DNA of 64,000 nucleotides from Actinokineospora auranticolor (GCF_002934265.1 NZ_PTIX01000027.1:1-64000); one strand, 5' to 3'. Positions 16,445 through 24,261 are shown, counted from the stretch's first letter. The notes: generated by a model from the letters alone, not told the origin. Translations and numbers: made by a program.

Positions 16445-16607
16445 GTCTGTTGTCTCCCTTGCGCACAACCCCCCAGGTTGCGCTGTGCTCCGGGTCGCTC
16501 ACTGCCAGGGCCGCGGGCAGGGTGGCTCGCGGAAGCATCGAGCTTAGCGACTGGTTGCGCCGCTTCCCACACAATCTCAGGTTGTGCCGGTTGGGCGTCG
16601 GGTTGAT

Positions 16608-17045
16608 CTACGTGTCGGGCGTGACGCTGCTCTCTTGAGCGATTGAGGCCCGGGCGCATCCGTCGTGGGCGGCCTGGTCGGCCTGGTCGGCGACCAGGGC
16701 GTCGATGAGGCGGTCGGCGATGCGTTGCCGGTCGGGGTTCAGGAGTGCGTAGCTGTCGACCAGGCGCTGTTGCTCGAGGGTGAGTACGGGGCCACCGTTC
16801 AGGGATAGGCCCGCGTCGGCGAAGAATGCTTGCGAGACCTCCCATACCGGCGCACTGAGGGCCTCGGCGAAACGTTCGATCACCTTAAACGACGGCGTGC
16901 GCCCTCGGCGTGCACTCGGCTTGAGGTGGTTGCCGAGGGCGCCAGCCGGAAGACCGGCCTCACGTTCCACCTCCGCTACTGACCTACCGTGGCGGTACCT
17001 GTCCACCAGAATCCCGACGCGTCCCTTGTCGTCGTCATCTGCCAC
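16608..17045 (-). CDS. XRE-like helix-turn-helix regulator, 145 aa (candidate phage repressor)
   Basis: After a short acidic start come 'GRVGILVDRYRHGRSVAEVEREAGLPAGALGNHL' and 'PSFKVIERFAEALSAPVWEVSQAF', the pattern of an XRE-type DNA-binding domain; the C-terminal half is helical ('LTLEQQRLVDSYALLNPDRQRIADRLIDAL'). The GTG at 17045 has AAGGGGG at six bases. It is divergent from the early operon at 17,507, with two palindromes in the gap, which is the classic position of an immunity repressor. Confidence 0.72.
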   Translation of the reverse strand: MADDDDKGRVGILVDRYRHGRSVAEVEREAGLPAGALGNHLKPSARRGRTPSFKVIERFAEALSAPVWEVSQAFFADAGLSLNGGPVLTLEQQRLVDSYALLNPDRQRIADRLIDALVADQADQAAHDGCARASIAQESSVTPDT

Positions 17046-17200
17046 GTCGTCCCCCTTGTTCACCGGTCAGCGGCGATCCACCGTGATCCTGACGTACCCC
17101 GTACCAGCGGCGTCAGCGTAGGGGTGCGGATCGACACTGGTGCACACCGTAGGACGACTGTCTGGCGTCCGCTTGAACAGTTGTCAATTCGGCTCTTGAT

Positions 17201-17217
17201 CACAGCTAGTAGCTGTG
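17201..17217. promoter_or_regulatory. palindromic operator candidate in immunity gap
   Basis: CACAGCT-AGT-AGCTGTG is a perfect 7-3-7 inverted repeat, about 155 bases upstream of the XRE gene start and 290 bases before the early operon. It is a good candidate binding site for the neighbouring repressor. Confidence 0.5.
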
Positions 17218-17252
17218 GAACTACTCCGCATCTTCTCAGTGTTCGTACTTTC

Positions 17253-17281
17253 TTGACAGATGCACGTGCAGTGATCCACTG
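17253..17281 (+). promoter_or_regulatory. early promoter -35 with overlapping palindrome
   Basis: TTGACA at 17253-17258 is a perfect -35. The expected -10 position is covered by the palindrome CAGTG-ATC-CACTG (17269-17281) rather than a good TATAAT. That palindrome contains GTGATCCAC, the reverse complement of GTGGATCAC, which recurs before each gene of the five-cassette array. It could be an operator used by one regulator at all these promoters. The remainder of the 17,046-17,506 gap shows no gene. Confidence 0.45.
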
Positions 17282-17506
17282 TGGAGATGCTCGCCGGGAT
17301 GGGTTGTCAACCCTCCGGTCGGCGGGTTCGGAGCCTCTGGGGGAGGTCTGCTGTGTCCTGGCGAATACGTCGCTGTGCGCCCGCTGTGGTGACGGCTCTG
17401 CTGTCGGTGTGGCTGGCGCTGATACCTGCCGCGCCGGGCGGGTCCGCTCGGCGCGCGCGTCATCGTCCACAGACGTGGTTTTGCGCCGCTGGGAGGCGGT
17501 TTTGTC

Positions 17507-17848
17507 ATGTCCACAACAGCTTTGGCTACGCCCGATCCCGAGTCGGGCAAGGAAGACGCGGCACTGTTGGTGTCGTTGGATCAGGTCGCGGACGAGTTCG
17601 CGCAACTGGAGCGCCTTGTGCCGCGTCTGGACAAGCTCGCTGCGCGGCAGCGGTCCCTGCAACGGGTGATCAAGGCCGTGATGGGGGACGGGGAGATCGG
17701 GACCGTGAGCGGCGTGCCCGTGGTGTCCTGGCGGAAAACACTGCGGGTCGGGGTGTCTCAGAAGCTGTTGAAGGAGAAGTATCCGCACATCGTGCCGGAA
17801 GTGCTCGACATTGCCGAAGTGCGCCGTTTCCTGGTGCTCGACCGGTGA
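17507..17848 (+). CDS. hypothetical phage early protein, 113 aa
   Basis: First gene of an operon in which the next five genes overlap their neighbours by 4-11 bases. The protein opens with an acidic disordered stretch, then a coiled-coil-like helix ('LVSLDQVADEFAQLERLVPRLDKLAARQRSLQRVIKAVMG') and a small C-terminal part ('VSWRKTLRVGVSQKLLKEKYP'). The ATG at 17507 follows GGGAGG at ten bases. Its place before replication-type genes suggests an early or nucleic-acid role, but I do not recognise the family. Confidence 0.65.
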   Translation: MSTTALATPDPESGKEDAALLVSLDQVADEFAQLERLVPRLDKLAARQRSLQRVIKAVMGDGEIGTVSGVPVVSWRKTLRVGVSQKLLKEKYPHIVPEVLDIAEVRRFLVLDR

Positions 17849-18303
17849 ACGCGACCGCCGCAACGCGGGAGCGCGGCGTGCGGGAGCTGGCGGGCGAGAT
17901 CGCGCGGCGGGCGGTCGCGCTGACCCCGGCGGCGGGTGATCCGGTCGCGGCCGTGGCGGCGCTGCTGGTACTCGACCCGCGCAACACCGACCACGTCGAG
18001 GCGGTCGTCACGGTCATCGTGTGCGACGCGTTGGGGGACCCGTGGCGGGAGACCACCGCCAACCGGTGGCGGGCGCTGCTGCCGACCTGGATTCGGCCGC
18101 AGGTGATCGGCGCGACCGTGCAACGCCTCAGCGCGGCCGGGCTGCTGGTCACGACCGGCCGGTGGGTGCGGTCGACCGACCGGGCCGGGGGCAACGGCGG
18201 CAAGCCGCAACCGGTCTACCGACTTTCGATACCTGGGGAGGACCCGCCGCTGCCGTTGGCGCGGCTGGGTGAGGTGGGGCCGGACAGCCCCACCGGGACG
18301 TGA
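17845..18303 (+). CDS. hypothetical phage early protein, 152 aa
   Basis: Starts at the GTG overlapping the previous stop (GTGA). The middle resembles a winged-helix DNA-binding domain: 'DPWRETTANRWRALLPTWIRPQVIGATVQRLSAAGLLVTTGRWVRSTDRAG', with the 'wing' carrying Arg and Gly. Probably a DNA-binding protein of the replication module. The C-terminus is short and Pro-rich. No enzymatic motif. Confidence 0.65.
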   Translation: MNATAATRERGVRELAGEIARRAVALTPAAGDPVAAVAALLVLDPRNTDHVEAVVTVIVCDALGDPWRETTANRWRALLPTWIRPQVIGATVQRLSAAGLLVTTGRWVRSTDRAGGNGGKPQPVYRLSIPGEDPPLPLARLGEVGPDSPTGT

Positions 18304-18548
18304 TTTCGGCACGCAGCCACGCCGATGCCGAGCAGGCCCGCCGCTGTCTGGGCGGGGAGCTGGTCGCCGAGGAACTGACCACGACGGCCCGCGGGCTGGT
18401 CGTGGCGTGGCTGCACGCCCGTGGACTGACCGACACCGAGATCGCCGGGCGCGCGCGGATGTCGACCTACACCGCCCATCGCATCCGCTGCCGTCTGGGT
18501 CTGCGGGCGCACACCAACCGTTTGAGGAGTTCCGCACGTGGCGCGTGA
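18300..18548 (+). CDS. small helix-turn-helix protein, 82 aa
   Basis: GTG start overlaps the previous stop (GTGA). The second half is a sigma/LuxR-like helix-turn-helix: 'VVAWLHARGLTDTEIAGRARMSTYTAHRIRCRLGLRAH'. The small size and lack of other domains suggest a transcriptional or replication accessory factor in the early operon. Confidence 0.65.
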   Translation: MISARSHADAEQARRCLGGELVAEELTTTARGLVVAWLHARGLTDTEIAGRARMSTYTAHRIRCRLGLRAHTNRLRSSARGA

Positions 18549-19587
18549 TCACGCCCGCATCCAGTGCGATATCTGGGACGACGACGACTTCCGTCCACTG
18601 TCGACACTGGCGAAGCTGCTGTACATCCATCTCCTGTCACAGAAGAAGTTGACCTATGCCGGGCTGCTCGACCTGGCCGCCAAGCGGTGGGCACGCGCTC
18701 ATCCCGACCACGACGTGAGCGAGATCCGGGCGGCGCTGTCGGAGCTGGCCGCCGCGCGCATGATCGTCATCGACCACGACACGGAAGAGGTGTTGATCCG
18801 GACTCTGATCCGCAACGACGGCATCGCCAAGCAGCCGCAGGTGCTCGCCGCCGCGTTGCGGCAGGCGTATGCGATCGAGTCGCCGATCCTGCGGGCCGCG
18901 CTGGCGGTCGAGCTGCGTCGTCTGCCGGTGGAGGTCTGCGGGTCGCTGCCGCCGATCGTGGCGGACTCCCTGGAACGCGGGGACAGCGCGCCGCCGGTCG
19001 AGATCAAGCCCGCCCGACGCCGCCCGCCGCAGACCGCCGAATCGGCCGCCGCGCACGACCAGGTCGACCAGGACGCGACCGACACCGGGGACCCTGCGGG
19101 CAACCCTTCCGGGAAGGGTTCCGCGCGCCCTCTGGGGGTAGGGGGTGGGGGGAAGGGGGAGACCTCCCGTCTCACCTCTCGCTCTGCTTCTGGGCGCACG
19201 CGCGCGACGCGACCGGACCGCCAACTGGCCGAACGACTGGTCGCCGAGCACGTCCCGGCGCAGCCACGCCGGGTCACCGCCCGACTCAACACCGAGGCCG
19301 CCGCGCTGCTGGCCGAGGGGATCGGGCCCGATCGCGTCGGGGCGGGCCTGCGGCGCTGGTCGCAGCGCCGTGTCGGGGCGGGTCTGCTCCCGGAGCTGGT
19401 CGGCGAGGCGATGCGCACCGCCGCGCCACCCGGGGCCGCGGGCACTGCCCCGCTGCTCGCCGCGCTGGAGCTGGCGCGCCGGGTTGCGCACGAGGACCAG
19501 GACGACAGCGAGCTGGGCCGCATCCTGCGCACCGCCGACGACGACACTGCCGTGGCCGCGTTGCTGTCGCTGGGGGTCGCGGCATGA
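18538..19587 (+). CDS. phage replication-initiation-like protein, 349 aa
   Basis: The N-terminal 100 residues look like a replisome-organiser/winged-helix domain ('CDIWDDDDFRPLSTLAKLLYIHLLSQKKLTYAGLLDLAAKRWA', 'IRTLIRNDGI'), a pattern seen in actinophage replication proteins. A Gly/Ser-rich linker (about 180-215) leads to a helical C-terminal part ('VTARLNTEAAALLAEGIGPDRVGAGLRRWSQRRV'). The GTG at 18538 lies inside the end of the previous gene. It probably binds the phage origin and loads the helicase, but no origin repeats are obvious nearby. Confidence 0.65.
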   Translation: MARDHARIQCDIWDDDDFRPLSTLAKLLYIHLLSQKKLTYAGLLDLAAKRWARAHPDHDVSEIRAALSELAAARMIVIDHDTEEVLIRTLIRNDGIAKQPQVLAAALRQAYAIESPILRAALAVELRRLPVEVCGSLPPIVADSLERGDSAPPVEIKPARRRPPQTAESAAAHDQVDQDATDTGDPAGNPSGKGSARPLGVGGGGKGETSRLTSRSASGRTRATRPDRQLAERLVAEHVPAQPRRVTARLNTEAAALLAEGIGPDRVGAGLRRWSQRRVGAGLLPELVGEAMRTAAPPGAAGTAPLLAALELARRVAHEDQDDSELGRILRTADDDTAVAALLSLGVAA

Positions 19588-20129
19588 CCACCGATCCCAC
19601 CAGGCAGGCCGCGCCGCCCATGTCCCGCGTCGAGGTCTCCGGGCTGTTGGCGATGATGGCCGCGTTCCGGTCCCGCACGCCCAGCGACACCGAGCTGCGG
19701 TGGTGGCGCGACCAGCTCACCGGCTACAGCGCGGCGGAGTGCCAAGCCGCGATCCTGGCGCACTCCCGGACCAGCCCGGACAGCGTCACGCCCGCGCAGA
19801 TCATCGGCCGCATCCGCGACGCGCGCCACCGCACCGAGACCCGGCGGCACCGCCTCGCCCGCGATCCGGCCGCCGACGCGGCCCGCAGTGCCGCCGCCGC
19901 GCGGCGCGGCATGGCCGCCGTCTACGCCGAGACCGGGTGGACCCGGCTGCCCGAACAGCAAGCGGCGTTGGCGGTGCCGTGCCCCGAGCCCGACTGCGGG
20001 GTTCCCGCCGGGGTGATGTGCGTACAGGGTGGCCGACGCGACCGGCGCGACAGCGCTACCGGCGTGCACCGATCCCGGCGCGACGCGGCCGAGGCCACCG
20101 CCGACCGGCACCAGGAGGTGACCCGGTGA
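19584..20129 (+). CDS. hypothetical phage protein with zinc-binding motif, 181 aa
   Basis: Starts at the ATG overlapping the previous stop (ATGA). The N-terminal half resembles the helicase-loader/'replicative helicase-associated' helical domain ('LAMMAAFRSRTPSDTELRWWRDQLTGYSAAECQAAILAHSR'), where the pattern A-x-I-x-H is typical of phage loader-like proteins. The C-terminus has a C-x4-C-x6-C arrangement ('VPCPEPDCGVPAGVMCVQGG'), a treble-clef-like zinc site often found in actinobacterial phage DNA-binding proteins. Confidence 0.6.
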   Translation: MTTDPTRQAAPPMSRVEVSGLLAMMAAFRSRTPSDTELRWWRDQLTGYSAAECQAAILAHSRTSPDSVTPAQIIGRIRDARHRTETRRHRLARDPAADAARSAAAARRGMAAVYAETGWTRLPEQQAALAVPCPEPDCGVPAGVMCVQGGRRDRRDSATGVHRSRRDAAEATADRHQEVTR

Positions 20130-20998
20130 GCGCCGCCGCCGAACTGGACATCTACGCCACGACCCCGTGCCTGCTGGGCTGCGTCGCGGGCGACGGGGAA
20201 CCGTTCCCCGCGCAGCACGGCTACCGCACGTGCGACCCGTGCGCCGACCGCCTCCGCGCCATGCTCGGGGAGTTGGTCGAGCTCTACGCCCTGGTCGACG
20301 ACGCCGTGGTCCCAGGCAGCGGCGGGTCGGCCGCGCGCGGCGCGCCGGGCCACGGCTCCCGCTCCCCGGCCCGCGACAGCGTGATCGTGCTCACCGACCC
20401 GCGCACGCACGCGGTGGACGACGGCGACCCGCACTCGGTGCTGGCGGTGCTGTCGAGCTGGGCCGACAACGTCCGCCAGGACACCGGCCAGGACCCGCGC
20501 ACCGGGGCGGCCACCGTGTCCGGGGAAGTCGCCGTCCTGGTCCGCTGGCTGGACTGGGCCACCCGCCAGTACTGGATCGGGGACCTGGGCCAGGAGGTCA
20601 CCGAGCTGGCGCACCAGCTCCGCACCGCGCTGGGGGTGCAGGAGCGCACCATCCCCGTCGGTCCCTGCCCGGCCCGGGTCACCGACCCGGACACCGGCCG
20701 CCCCGCCGTCTGCGGCGCGCCACTGCGGGCGCGGCTGTCGGTGGAGCGGATCAGGTGTCCCCGGTGCCGGGCGAGCTGGCCACGCGAACGCTGGGACGAC
20801 CTCGGCGGCGAGCTGGGCACCCCGGTGTCGGATTTCGCGTCGCTATCGGTGTGGCTGGCCACCCCGACCGGCACGCTGCGCCGTTGGCGACATGAGGACC
20901 AGTGGCCCAACCACGGCAGCAGGAGAAGGCCGGAGTTCGCCCGCGCGGACGCGCTCGCCTCCTGGCGGCGCAGACACGCCCCGGCGGCGCCCGTGTGA
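20126..20998 (+). CDS. hypothetical phage protein, zinc ribbon plus HTH, 290 aa
   Basis: GTG start overlaps the previous stop (GTGA). Three cysteine groups are visible: 'CLLGC...CDPCADR' at the N-terminus, 'GPCPARVTD...AVCGAPL', and 'IRCPRCRASWPRERWDDLG'. The last is followed by a helix-turn-helix-like end ('SDFASLSVWLATPTGTLRRWRHEDQW'). This C-terminal layout is common in actinophage early proteins of unknown function. It closes the early operon; a strong terminator follows at once. Confidence 0.65.
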   Translation: MSAAAELDIYATTPCLLGCVAGDGEPFPAQHGYRTCDPCADRLRAMLGELVELYALVDDAVVPGSGGSAARGAPGHGSRSPARDSVIVLTDPRTHAVDDGDPHSVLAVLSSWADNVRQDTGQDPRTGAATVSGEVAVLVRWLDWATRQYWIGDLGQEVTELAHQLRTALGVQERTIPVGPCPARVTDPDTGRPAVCGAPLRARLSVERIRCPRCRASWPRERWDDLGGELGTPVSDFASLSVWLATPTGTLRRWRHEDQWPNHGSRRRPEFARADALASWRRRHAPAAPV

Positions 20999-21004
20999 CG
21001 AGTT

Positions 21005-21050
21005 GCGGGGCCGGTGACCGCCCGAAAGCGGTTGGAACCACCGGCCCCGC
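21005..21050 (+). terminator. terminator of the early operon
   Basis: Arms 21005-21016 and 21039-21050 form a 12-bp GC-rich stem; a second stem ACCGC/GCGGT closes inside it. It starts six bases after the stop of the 290-aa gene and isolates that operon from the first cassette of the array. Confidence 0.7.
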
Positions 21051-21152
21051 TGTCCCCGTTGCACGCGGTCCCCGTCGCACTCGGCGACGAAGACCCACAG
21101 AAAGGACACGCCCAGTGTAGGCGAGCACGTCTCTGTGTCGCCAGGTGGCGTC

Positions 21153-21274
21153 GTGGATCACGATCGCTAGCTCCACTCCCCCAAGTACGGATAGAGTTAT
21201 TGCTGTGAGGGGGACGGGATGGAACCCCACTCCTCGCGAAAGGAAACCCGTTGCGAATCAAGGAAATGGACACG
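21153..21274 (+). promoter_or_regulatory. cassette leader 1 (shared promoter and structured leader)
   Basis: First of five related leaders. Order: GTGGATCAC (21153-21161); -10-like GGATAGAGTTAT (21189-21200); stem P1 GTGAGG/CCTCGC (21205-21210 with 21232-21237); loop element ACGGGATGGAACCCC; CCCGT (21247-21251), which can pair with ACGGG of the loop (21214-21218) as a pseudoknot; then GTTGCGA. An ATG in the loop (21219) opens a 19-codon ORF that stops at 21278, overlapping the gene start as ATGA. Confidence 0.75.
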
Positions 21275-21643
21275 ATGAACTTTCCGATTCCCGTTCAGAT
21301 CGGCAAATTCAGGGAGGTGACCGTGTGGGCGCTGTATCACTGGCGACACGGCGGGACGACACCCGAGCGCGCCGCCGCCGGTAGCGTCTCCACCCCCTTC
21401 ATTCACGCCCTGTTCAGTGACGACCGGTGCTACTGCGGCGGTATCTGCACTCTGGTGCCCGCCGACGTCGGCCCCTGCCCCGGCCTGGAGCGGCGCGCCC
21501 TGCTGGCGCGGGACATGTTCCACGAGCTGTACTCCGACTTCAAAGTCCAGTTGGGACAGTTCACGATGCCCGGCTACCTGACCGACGGCGGACGCCGCGT
21601 GGAAGTCGTCGCCCGACTGCTCTACCTCGACCCGGAGGACTGA
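21275..21643 (+). CDS. cassette 1: hypothetical protein, 122 aa
   Basis: The ATG at 21275 follows AAGGAA at nine bases and overlaps the stop of the small leader ORF. The protein has a Cys/His cluster ('DDRCYCGGICTLVPADVGPCPG') at about 47-68, perhaps a metal site, flanked by helices. Family not recognised. It is a self-contained unit: own promoter-leader and own terminator. It is not obviously related to the products of cassettes 3-5. Confidence 0.65.
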   Translation: MNFPIPVQIGKFREVTVWALYHWRHGGTTPERAAAGSVSTPFIHALFSDDRCYCGGICTLVPADVGPCPGLERRALLARDMFHELYSDFKVQLGQFTMPGYLTDGGRRVEVVARLLYLDPED

Positions 21644-21650
21644 TCCACCC

Positions 21651-21677
21651 GAGGCGGGAGCCCTGCGCTCCCGCCTC
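21651..21677 (+). terminator. cassette 1 terminator
   Basis: Perfect 10-bp stem GAGGCGGGAG/CTCCCGCCTC with a 7-base loop, eight bases after the stop. Confidence 0.7.
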
Positions 21678-21697
21678 ACCCTCCCGGAAGTGGCGTC

Positions 21698-21815
21698 GTG
21701 GATCACGATCGCTAGCTCCACCCCCTGTAGTCCGGATATAGTTCTTGTTGTGAGGGAACGGGATGGAACCCCGCCTCGAACGACAAACCCGTTGCACAGC
21801 AGTGAAAGGACTACC
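21698..21815 (+). promoter_or_regulatory. cassette leader 2
   Basis: Begins with a block of about 31 bases identical to leader 1 around GTGGATCAC (21698-21706). GGATATAGTTCT at 21734-21745 is the -10-like element. GAGG/CCTC forms P1, GGG/CCC the inner stem, and ACGGG of the loop can pair with CCCGT before GTTGC. The loop ATG is at 21763; here its frame stays open into the gene in another phase. Confidence 0.75.
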
Positions 21816-22637
21816 ATGGCCACCACTCGCAAGACCGCCAAGGACAAGACCGCAGAGGCCAAGCCCGCGACGGCCGACAAGGCCGCCATCAAGCGCAAGG
21901 TCGCCGCGCTGCTGGCACAGGCGGAGGACAAGGGCGTCACCCCGGAGGAGGCGCAGGCGTTCGCCGCCAAGGCGGCCGAACTGCTGGCCCGCTACAGCCT
22001 GGACGCCGCCACGCTGCGAGCGGAGAAGGGGCAGAAGCCCGAGCCTGTCTCCACCTACACGTTCACCGTGAGCGGTCAGGGCTGCCACGGCAAGGCGCGC
22101 ACCTCGCTCCACTGGTTCGTCGCCGAGGCGGTGGGCTGCATGGCCGTCACCAAGGGCGACGACATGACCACCAACGACCGGCTGGTGATCGCGATCGGCA
22201 CCGCCTCGATGATCGACACGTTGAAGACCCTCCTGCCCTGGATCATGGCGCAGGCGGAGAACTCCGCCCGCCTGGCAACACCTCTGCACATGTCCCAGAT
22301 GGACACCAGCCACCTCACCACGGCGAACCGGAACATCATCCGGCGCGACTACTTCCGCTCCTACCTCAAGGGCTACGGCCAGGGCGCGGCGGAGAAGATC
22401 CGCGCCACCCGCACCGACCTGGCCGAGGAGGTCAAGAACAGCCCCAAGGCGTTGGTCCTGGTCCGCGACGCTGACCGGATCTCCGCCGAGTTCGCCCGCC
22501 GCTTCCCCAAGACCGTCAAGGGGCGCGGCAGCAAGACCACCGCCGCCGGACACGCGGCCGGTGTCCGCGCCGGACGCGCGGCCGACACCAACCAGGGCAA
22601 GGTCAACACCACCGACCGCAAGAGGGTCGGCAAGTAG
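21816..22637 (+). CDS. cassette 2: DUF2786-type protein, 273 aa
   Basis: After a Lys/Ala-rich start comes the DUF2786 signature: 'AAIKRKVAALLAQAEDKGVTPEEAQAFAAKAAELLARYSLDAATL' (about 24-68). The following part ('HWFVAEAVGCMAVTKGDD', 'DRLVIAIGTASMIDTLKTLLPWIMAQAENSA') matches the usual companion domain of phage and mobile-element DUF2786 proteins; function is unknown. The ATG at 21816 follows GAAAGGA at five bases. Expressed from its own leader and ended by its own terminator. Confidence 0.8.
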   Translation: MATTRKTAKDKTAEAKPATADKAAIKRKVAALLAQAEDKGVTPEEAQAFAAKAAELLARYSLDAATLRAEKGQKPEPVSTYTFTVSGQGCHGKARTSLHWFVAEAVGCMAVTKGDDMTTNDRLVIAIGTASMIDTLKTLLPWIMAQAENSARLATPLHMSQMDTSHLTTANRNIIRRDYFRSYLKGYGQGAAEKIRATRTDLAEEVKNSPKALVLVRDADRISAEFARRFPKTVKGRGSKTTAAGHAAGVRAGRAADTNQGKVNTTDRKRVGK

Positions 22638-22642
22638 CCGCC

Positions 22643-22670
22643 GGGCGCCCCGGTCCCGACCGGGGCGCCC
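22643..22670 (+). terminator. cassette 2 terminator
   Basis: Perfect 12-bp stem GGGCGCCCCGGT/ACCGGGGCGCCC with a 4-base loop, six bases after the stop. Confidence 0.7.
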
Positions 22671-22682
22671 CGCCTTGGCGTC

Positions 22683-22789
22683 GTGGATCACCTTCCGCAA
22701 TCCCTACAATCCGGATAGAGTTATTGGTGTCAGGGGACGGGATGGAACCCCGCCACCGGACACGAACCCGTTGCGACACAGGAGGAACA
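22683..22789 (+). promoter_or_regulatory. cassette leader 3
   Basis: GTGGATCAC at 22683-22691 and GGATAGAGTTAT at 22713-22724. P1 is GTGTC/GACAC, different in sequence from leaders 1 and 2 but paired; inner stem GGGG/CCCC; loop ACGGG pairs with CCCGT. The loop ATG (22742) is in frame with the gene itself, so an extended protein with 16 extra residues is possible. Confidence 0.75.
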
Positions 22790-23365
22790 ATGTCCACGAA
22801 CAACACTCACCCCGGGCGTCACCGCCGCGCCCGAATCCAGCGGTGCCGGGCGCTGCTGGTCACCCCGGGCGGCCCGACCACGATCGACATCCACGCCGAC
22901 CGCCGCGGGCTGCCCGTCCTGCTGACCGCCACGTCCGCCATGACCGGTTGGGACCTGGCCGGGGTCGCGTTCTGGGTCGACCGGGACGCCGACGTCGACA
23001 CCGCGCCGCTGAACCGACCCGCGACCAACCTGTTGGACGCGTTCCTGCGCAGCATCAAGGCGGGCCGCTACCTGCCGGGCAGGAACGCGTGGGAGCGCCG
23101 CCACGCCGCCGAACTGCTCGACGGCGACCCGGAGGCCCGCCGGGTCTACGGCACGTGCGTTGTCGACGGCCTGATCCCGGAAGGCGAGCGCGACTACACC
23201 GACCCCCGGCCGATGTTCCGACCGCTGTCCCGTGAGTTCTGGACCTGGTACACCCGCGATAGTGACCCCCGCGTCACCGAACTGGGCCGCGAACTGGCGC
23301 TGCTGATCCGTGAGAGCGGGCACCGCCTCGACCGTGTCGTCGGCGTCCGGATAGTGACCGACTGA
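22790..23365 (+). CDS. cassette 3: DUF3846-like protein, 191 aa
   Basis: The ATG at 22790 is preceded by GGAGG at five bases. Landmarks shared with cassettes 4 and 5: a strand 'LAGVAFWVDRD', then 'PLNRPATNLLDAFLRSIKAGRYLPG', 'VYGTCVVDGL', 'LSREFWTWY' and a C-terminal 'LDRVVGVRIVTD'. The 'N-x-x-A-T-x-L ... G-x-x-V-x-x-G' pattern is that of DUF3846-type phage proteins, function unknown. Unlike cassettes 4 and 5 it opens with a basic stretch ('HRRARIQRCRALL'). Confidence 0.72.
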   Translation: MSTNNTHPGRHRRARIQRCRALLVTPGGPTTIDIHADRRGLPVLLTATSAMTGWDLAGVAFWVDRDADVDTAPLNRPATNLLDAFLRSIKAGRYLPGRNAWERRHAAELLDGDPEARRVYGTCVVDGLIPEGERDYTDPRPMFRPLSREFWTWYTRDSDPRVTELGRELALLIRESGHRLDRVVGVRIVTD

Positions 23366-23370
23366 CCGGC

Positions 23371-23400
23371 GCGGGTCCCGCTCACACGAGCGGGACCCGC
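23371..23400 (+). terminator. cassette 3 terminator
   Basis: Perfect 12-bp stem GCGGGTCCCGCT/AGCGGGACCCGC with a 6-base loop, five bases after the stop. Confidence 0.7.
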
Positions 23401-23412
23401 CTCCGGGGCGTC

Positions 23413-23529
23413 GTGAATCACCTTCCACGATCACCATATTCCGGATATAGTTCTTGGTGTCGGGGGAACCGGGATGGAACCCCGCCGCCGACACCACCGT
23501 TGCGAACAGGCAGAAGGAACGAGTCCACT
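23413..23529 (+). promoter_or_regulatory. cassette leader 4
   Basis: GTGAATCAC (one base off the shared 9-mer) at 23413-23421, GGATATAGTTCT at 23443-23454. P1 is the perfect 7-bp pair GGTGTCG/CGACACC (23456-23462 with 23489-23495). The pseudoknot is weaker here: the loop reads CCGGG and only about three pairs with the downstream CCG remain. Loop ATG at 23474. Confidence 0.72.
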
Positions 23530-24084
23530 ATGGAAACCCGAATCCGGCCGCACCACCCGGCACCCAAGCTGCACAGGATCGAGCTGTCGCCCGGCATGGT
23601 CGACACCATCAACGTCACCTTCGACACCATCTACCCCTTCACGGTGGAGCAGGGCGACGCCGCCCGCTTCATCGGTACGCACTTGGCCTACCCCAAGGCG
23701 CACCACTGGCAGCCCGTGTCCGGGGTCGCGTTCTGGACCGGCCAGCAGTCCTACCAGCGGTGGGACCTCAACCCGGTCGCCGGCGCGATCTGCGTCGAGC
23801 TGGTACGGGCCGTCGCCACCGGGCGCTACGAGGCCGGCCTGCTCGAACGAGCAGCCGCGTCGATGAACCAGGTAGCGAGTCCCGTCTTCTACGGGTCCTG
23901 CCTGATCACCGGGATGAACGAGGCGGACGAGGTGGTTCCGCTGCCCGACCGGTTCTGGTCGTGGTGGGAGCGCTTCGCTCCCGACCTGCGCCGAATCGTT
24001 CTGGCGCAACACATCGCGGACACACTCGCCCGCAAGGACGTGGCGGTCGACAACGTGACCGACGTGGTCGTCCACTCCGACTGA
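23530..24084 (+). CDS. cassette 4: DUF3846-like protein, 184 aa
   Basis: Paralogue of the cassette 3 and 5 products: 'PVSGVAFWTGQQ', 'DLNPVAGAICVELVRAVATGRYEAG', 'FYGSCLITGMNEADEVVPLPDRFWSWWERF' and a C-terminal 'VDNVTDVVVHSD'. The ATG at 23530 has AAGGA about 11 bases upstream. The stretch between the two landmarks diverges, so the three proteins keep a scaffold with variable surfaces. Confidence 0.72.
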   Translation: METRIRPHHPAPKLHRIELSPGMVDTINVTFDTIYPFTVEQGDAARFIGTHLAYPKAHHWQPVSGVAFWTGQQSYQRWDLNPVAGAICVELVRAVATGRYEAGLLERAAASMNQVASPVFYGSCLITGMNEADEVVPLPDRFWSWWERFAPDLRRIVLAQHIADTLARKDVAVDNVTDVVVHSD

Positions 24085-24091
24085 CCGAACC

Positions 24092-24119
24092 GGCACCCCG
24101 GCCCGCAAGCCGGGGTGCC
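24092..24119 (+). terminator. cassette 4 terminator
   Basis: Perfect 11-bp stem GGCACCCCGGC/GCCGGGGTGCC with a 6-base loop, eight bases after the stop. Confidence 0.7.
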
Positions 24120-24146
24120 CCTGGGGGGCGCGCTCATCCGAGCGTC

Positions 24147-24261
24147 GTGGATCACCTTCCATCTTCCCTGTGAACCGGATAGAGTTATCACTGTTCGGGG
24201 GACGGGATGGGACCCCGCCCCGACACCGCAACCCGTTGCGAAACAATGGAAAGGAACACCT
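24147..24261 (+). promoter_or_regulatory. cassette leader 5
   Basis: GTGGATCAC at 24147-24155, GGATAGAGTTAT at 24177-24188. P1 is CGGGG/CCCCG extended by TGT/ACA with one bulge. The loop ACGGG pairs with CCCGT before GTTGCGA. The loop ATG (24207) opens a 20-codon ORF (start 'MGPRPDTATRCE') that stops at TAA within the first codons of the gene. Confidence 0.75.

Noticed and set aside
16989-17669. Plus-strand ORF running through the immunity gap
   Set aside because: It crosses the palindromes and the early promoter, has no RBS, and is out of phase with the operon's first gene.
21150-24260. CRISPR-like array from the five repeated segments
   Set aside because: Repeats are 500-950 bases apart, each upstream of a gene with a promoter-like element; spacing and length do not fit CRISPR, and no cas gene is present.
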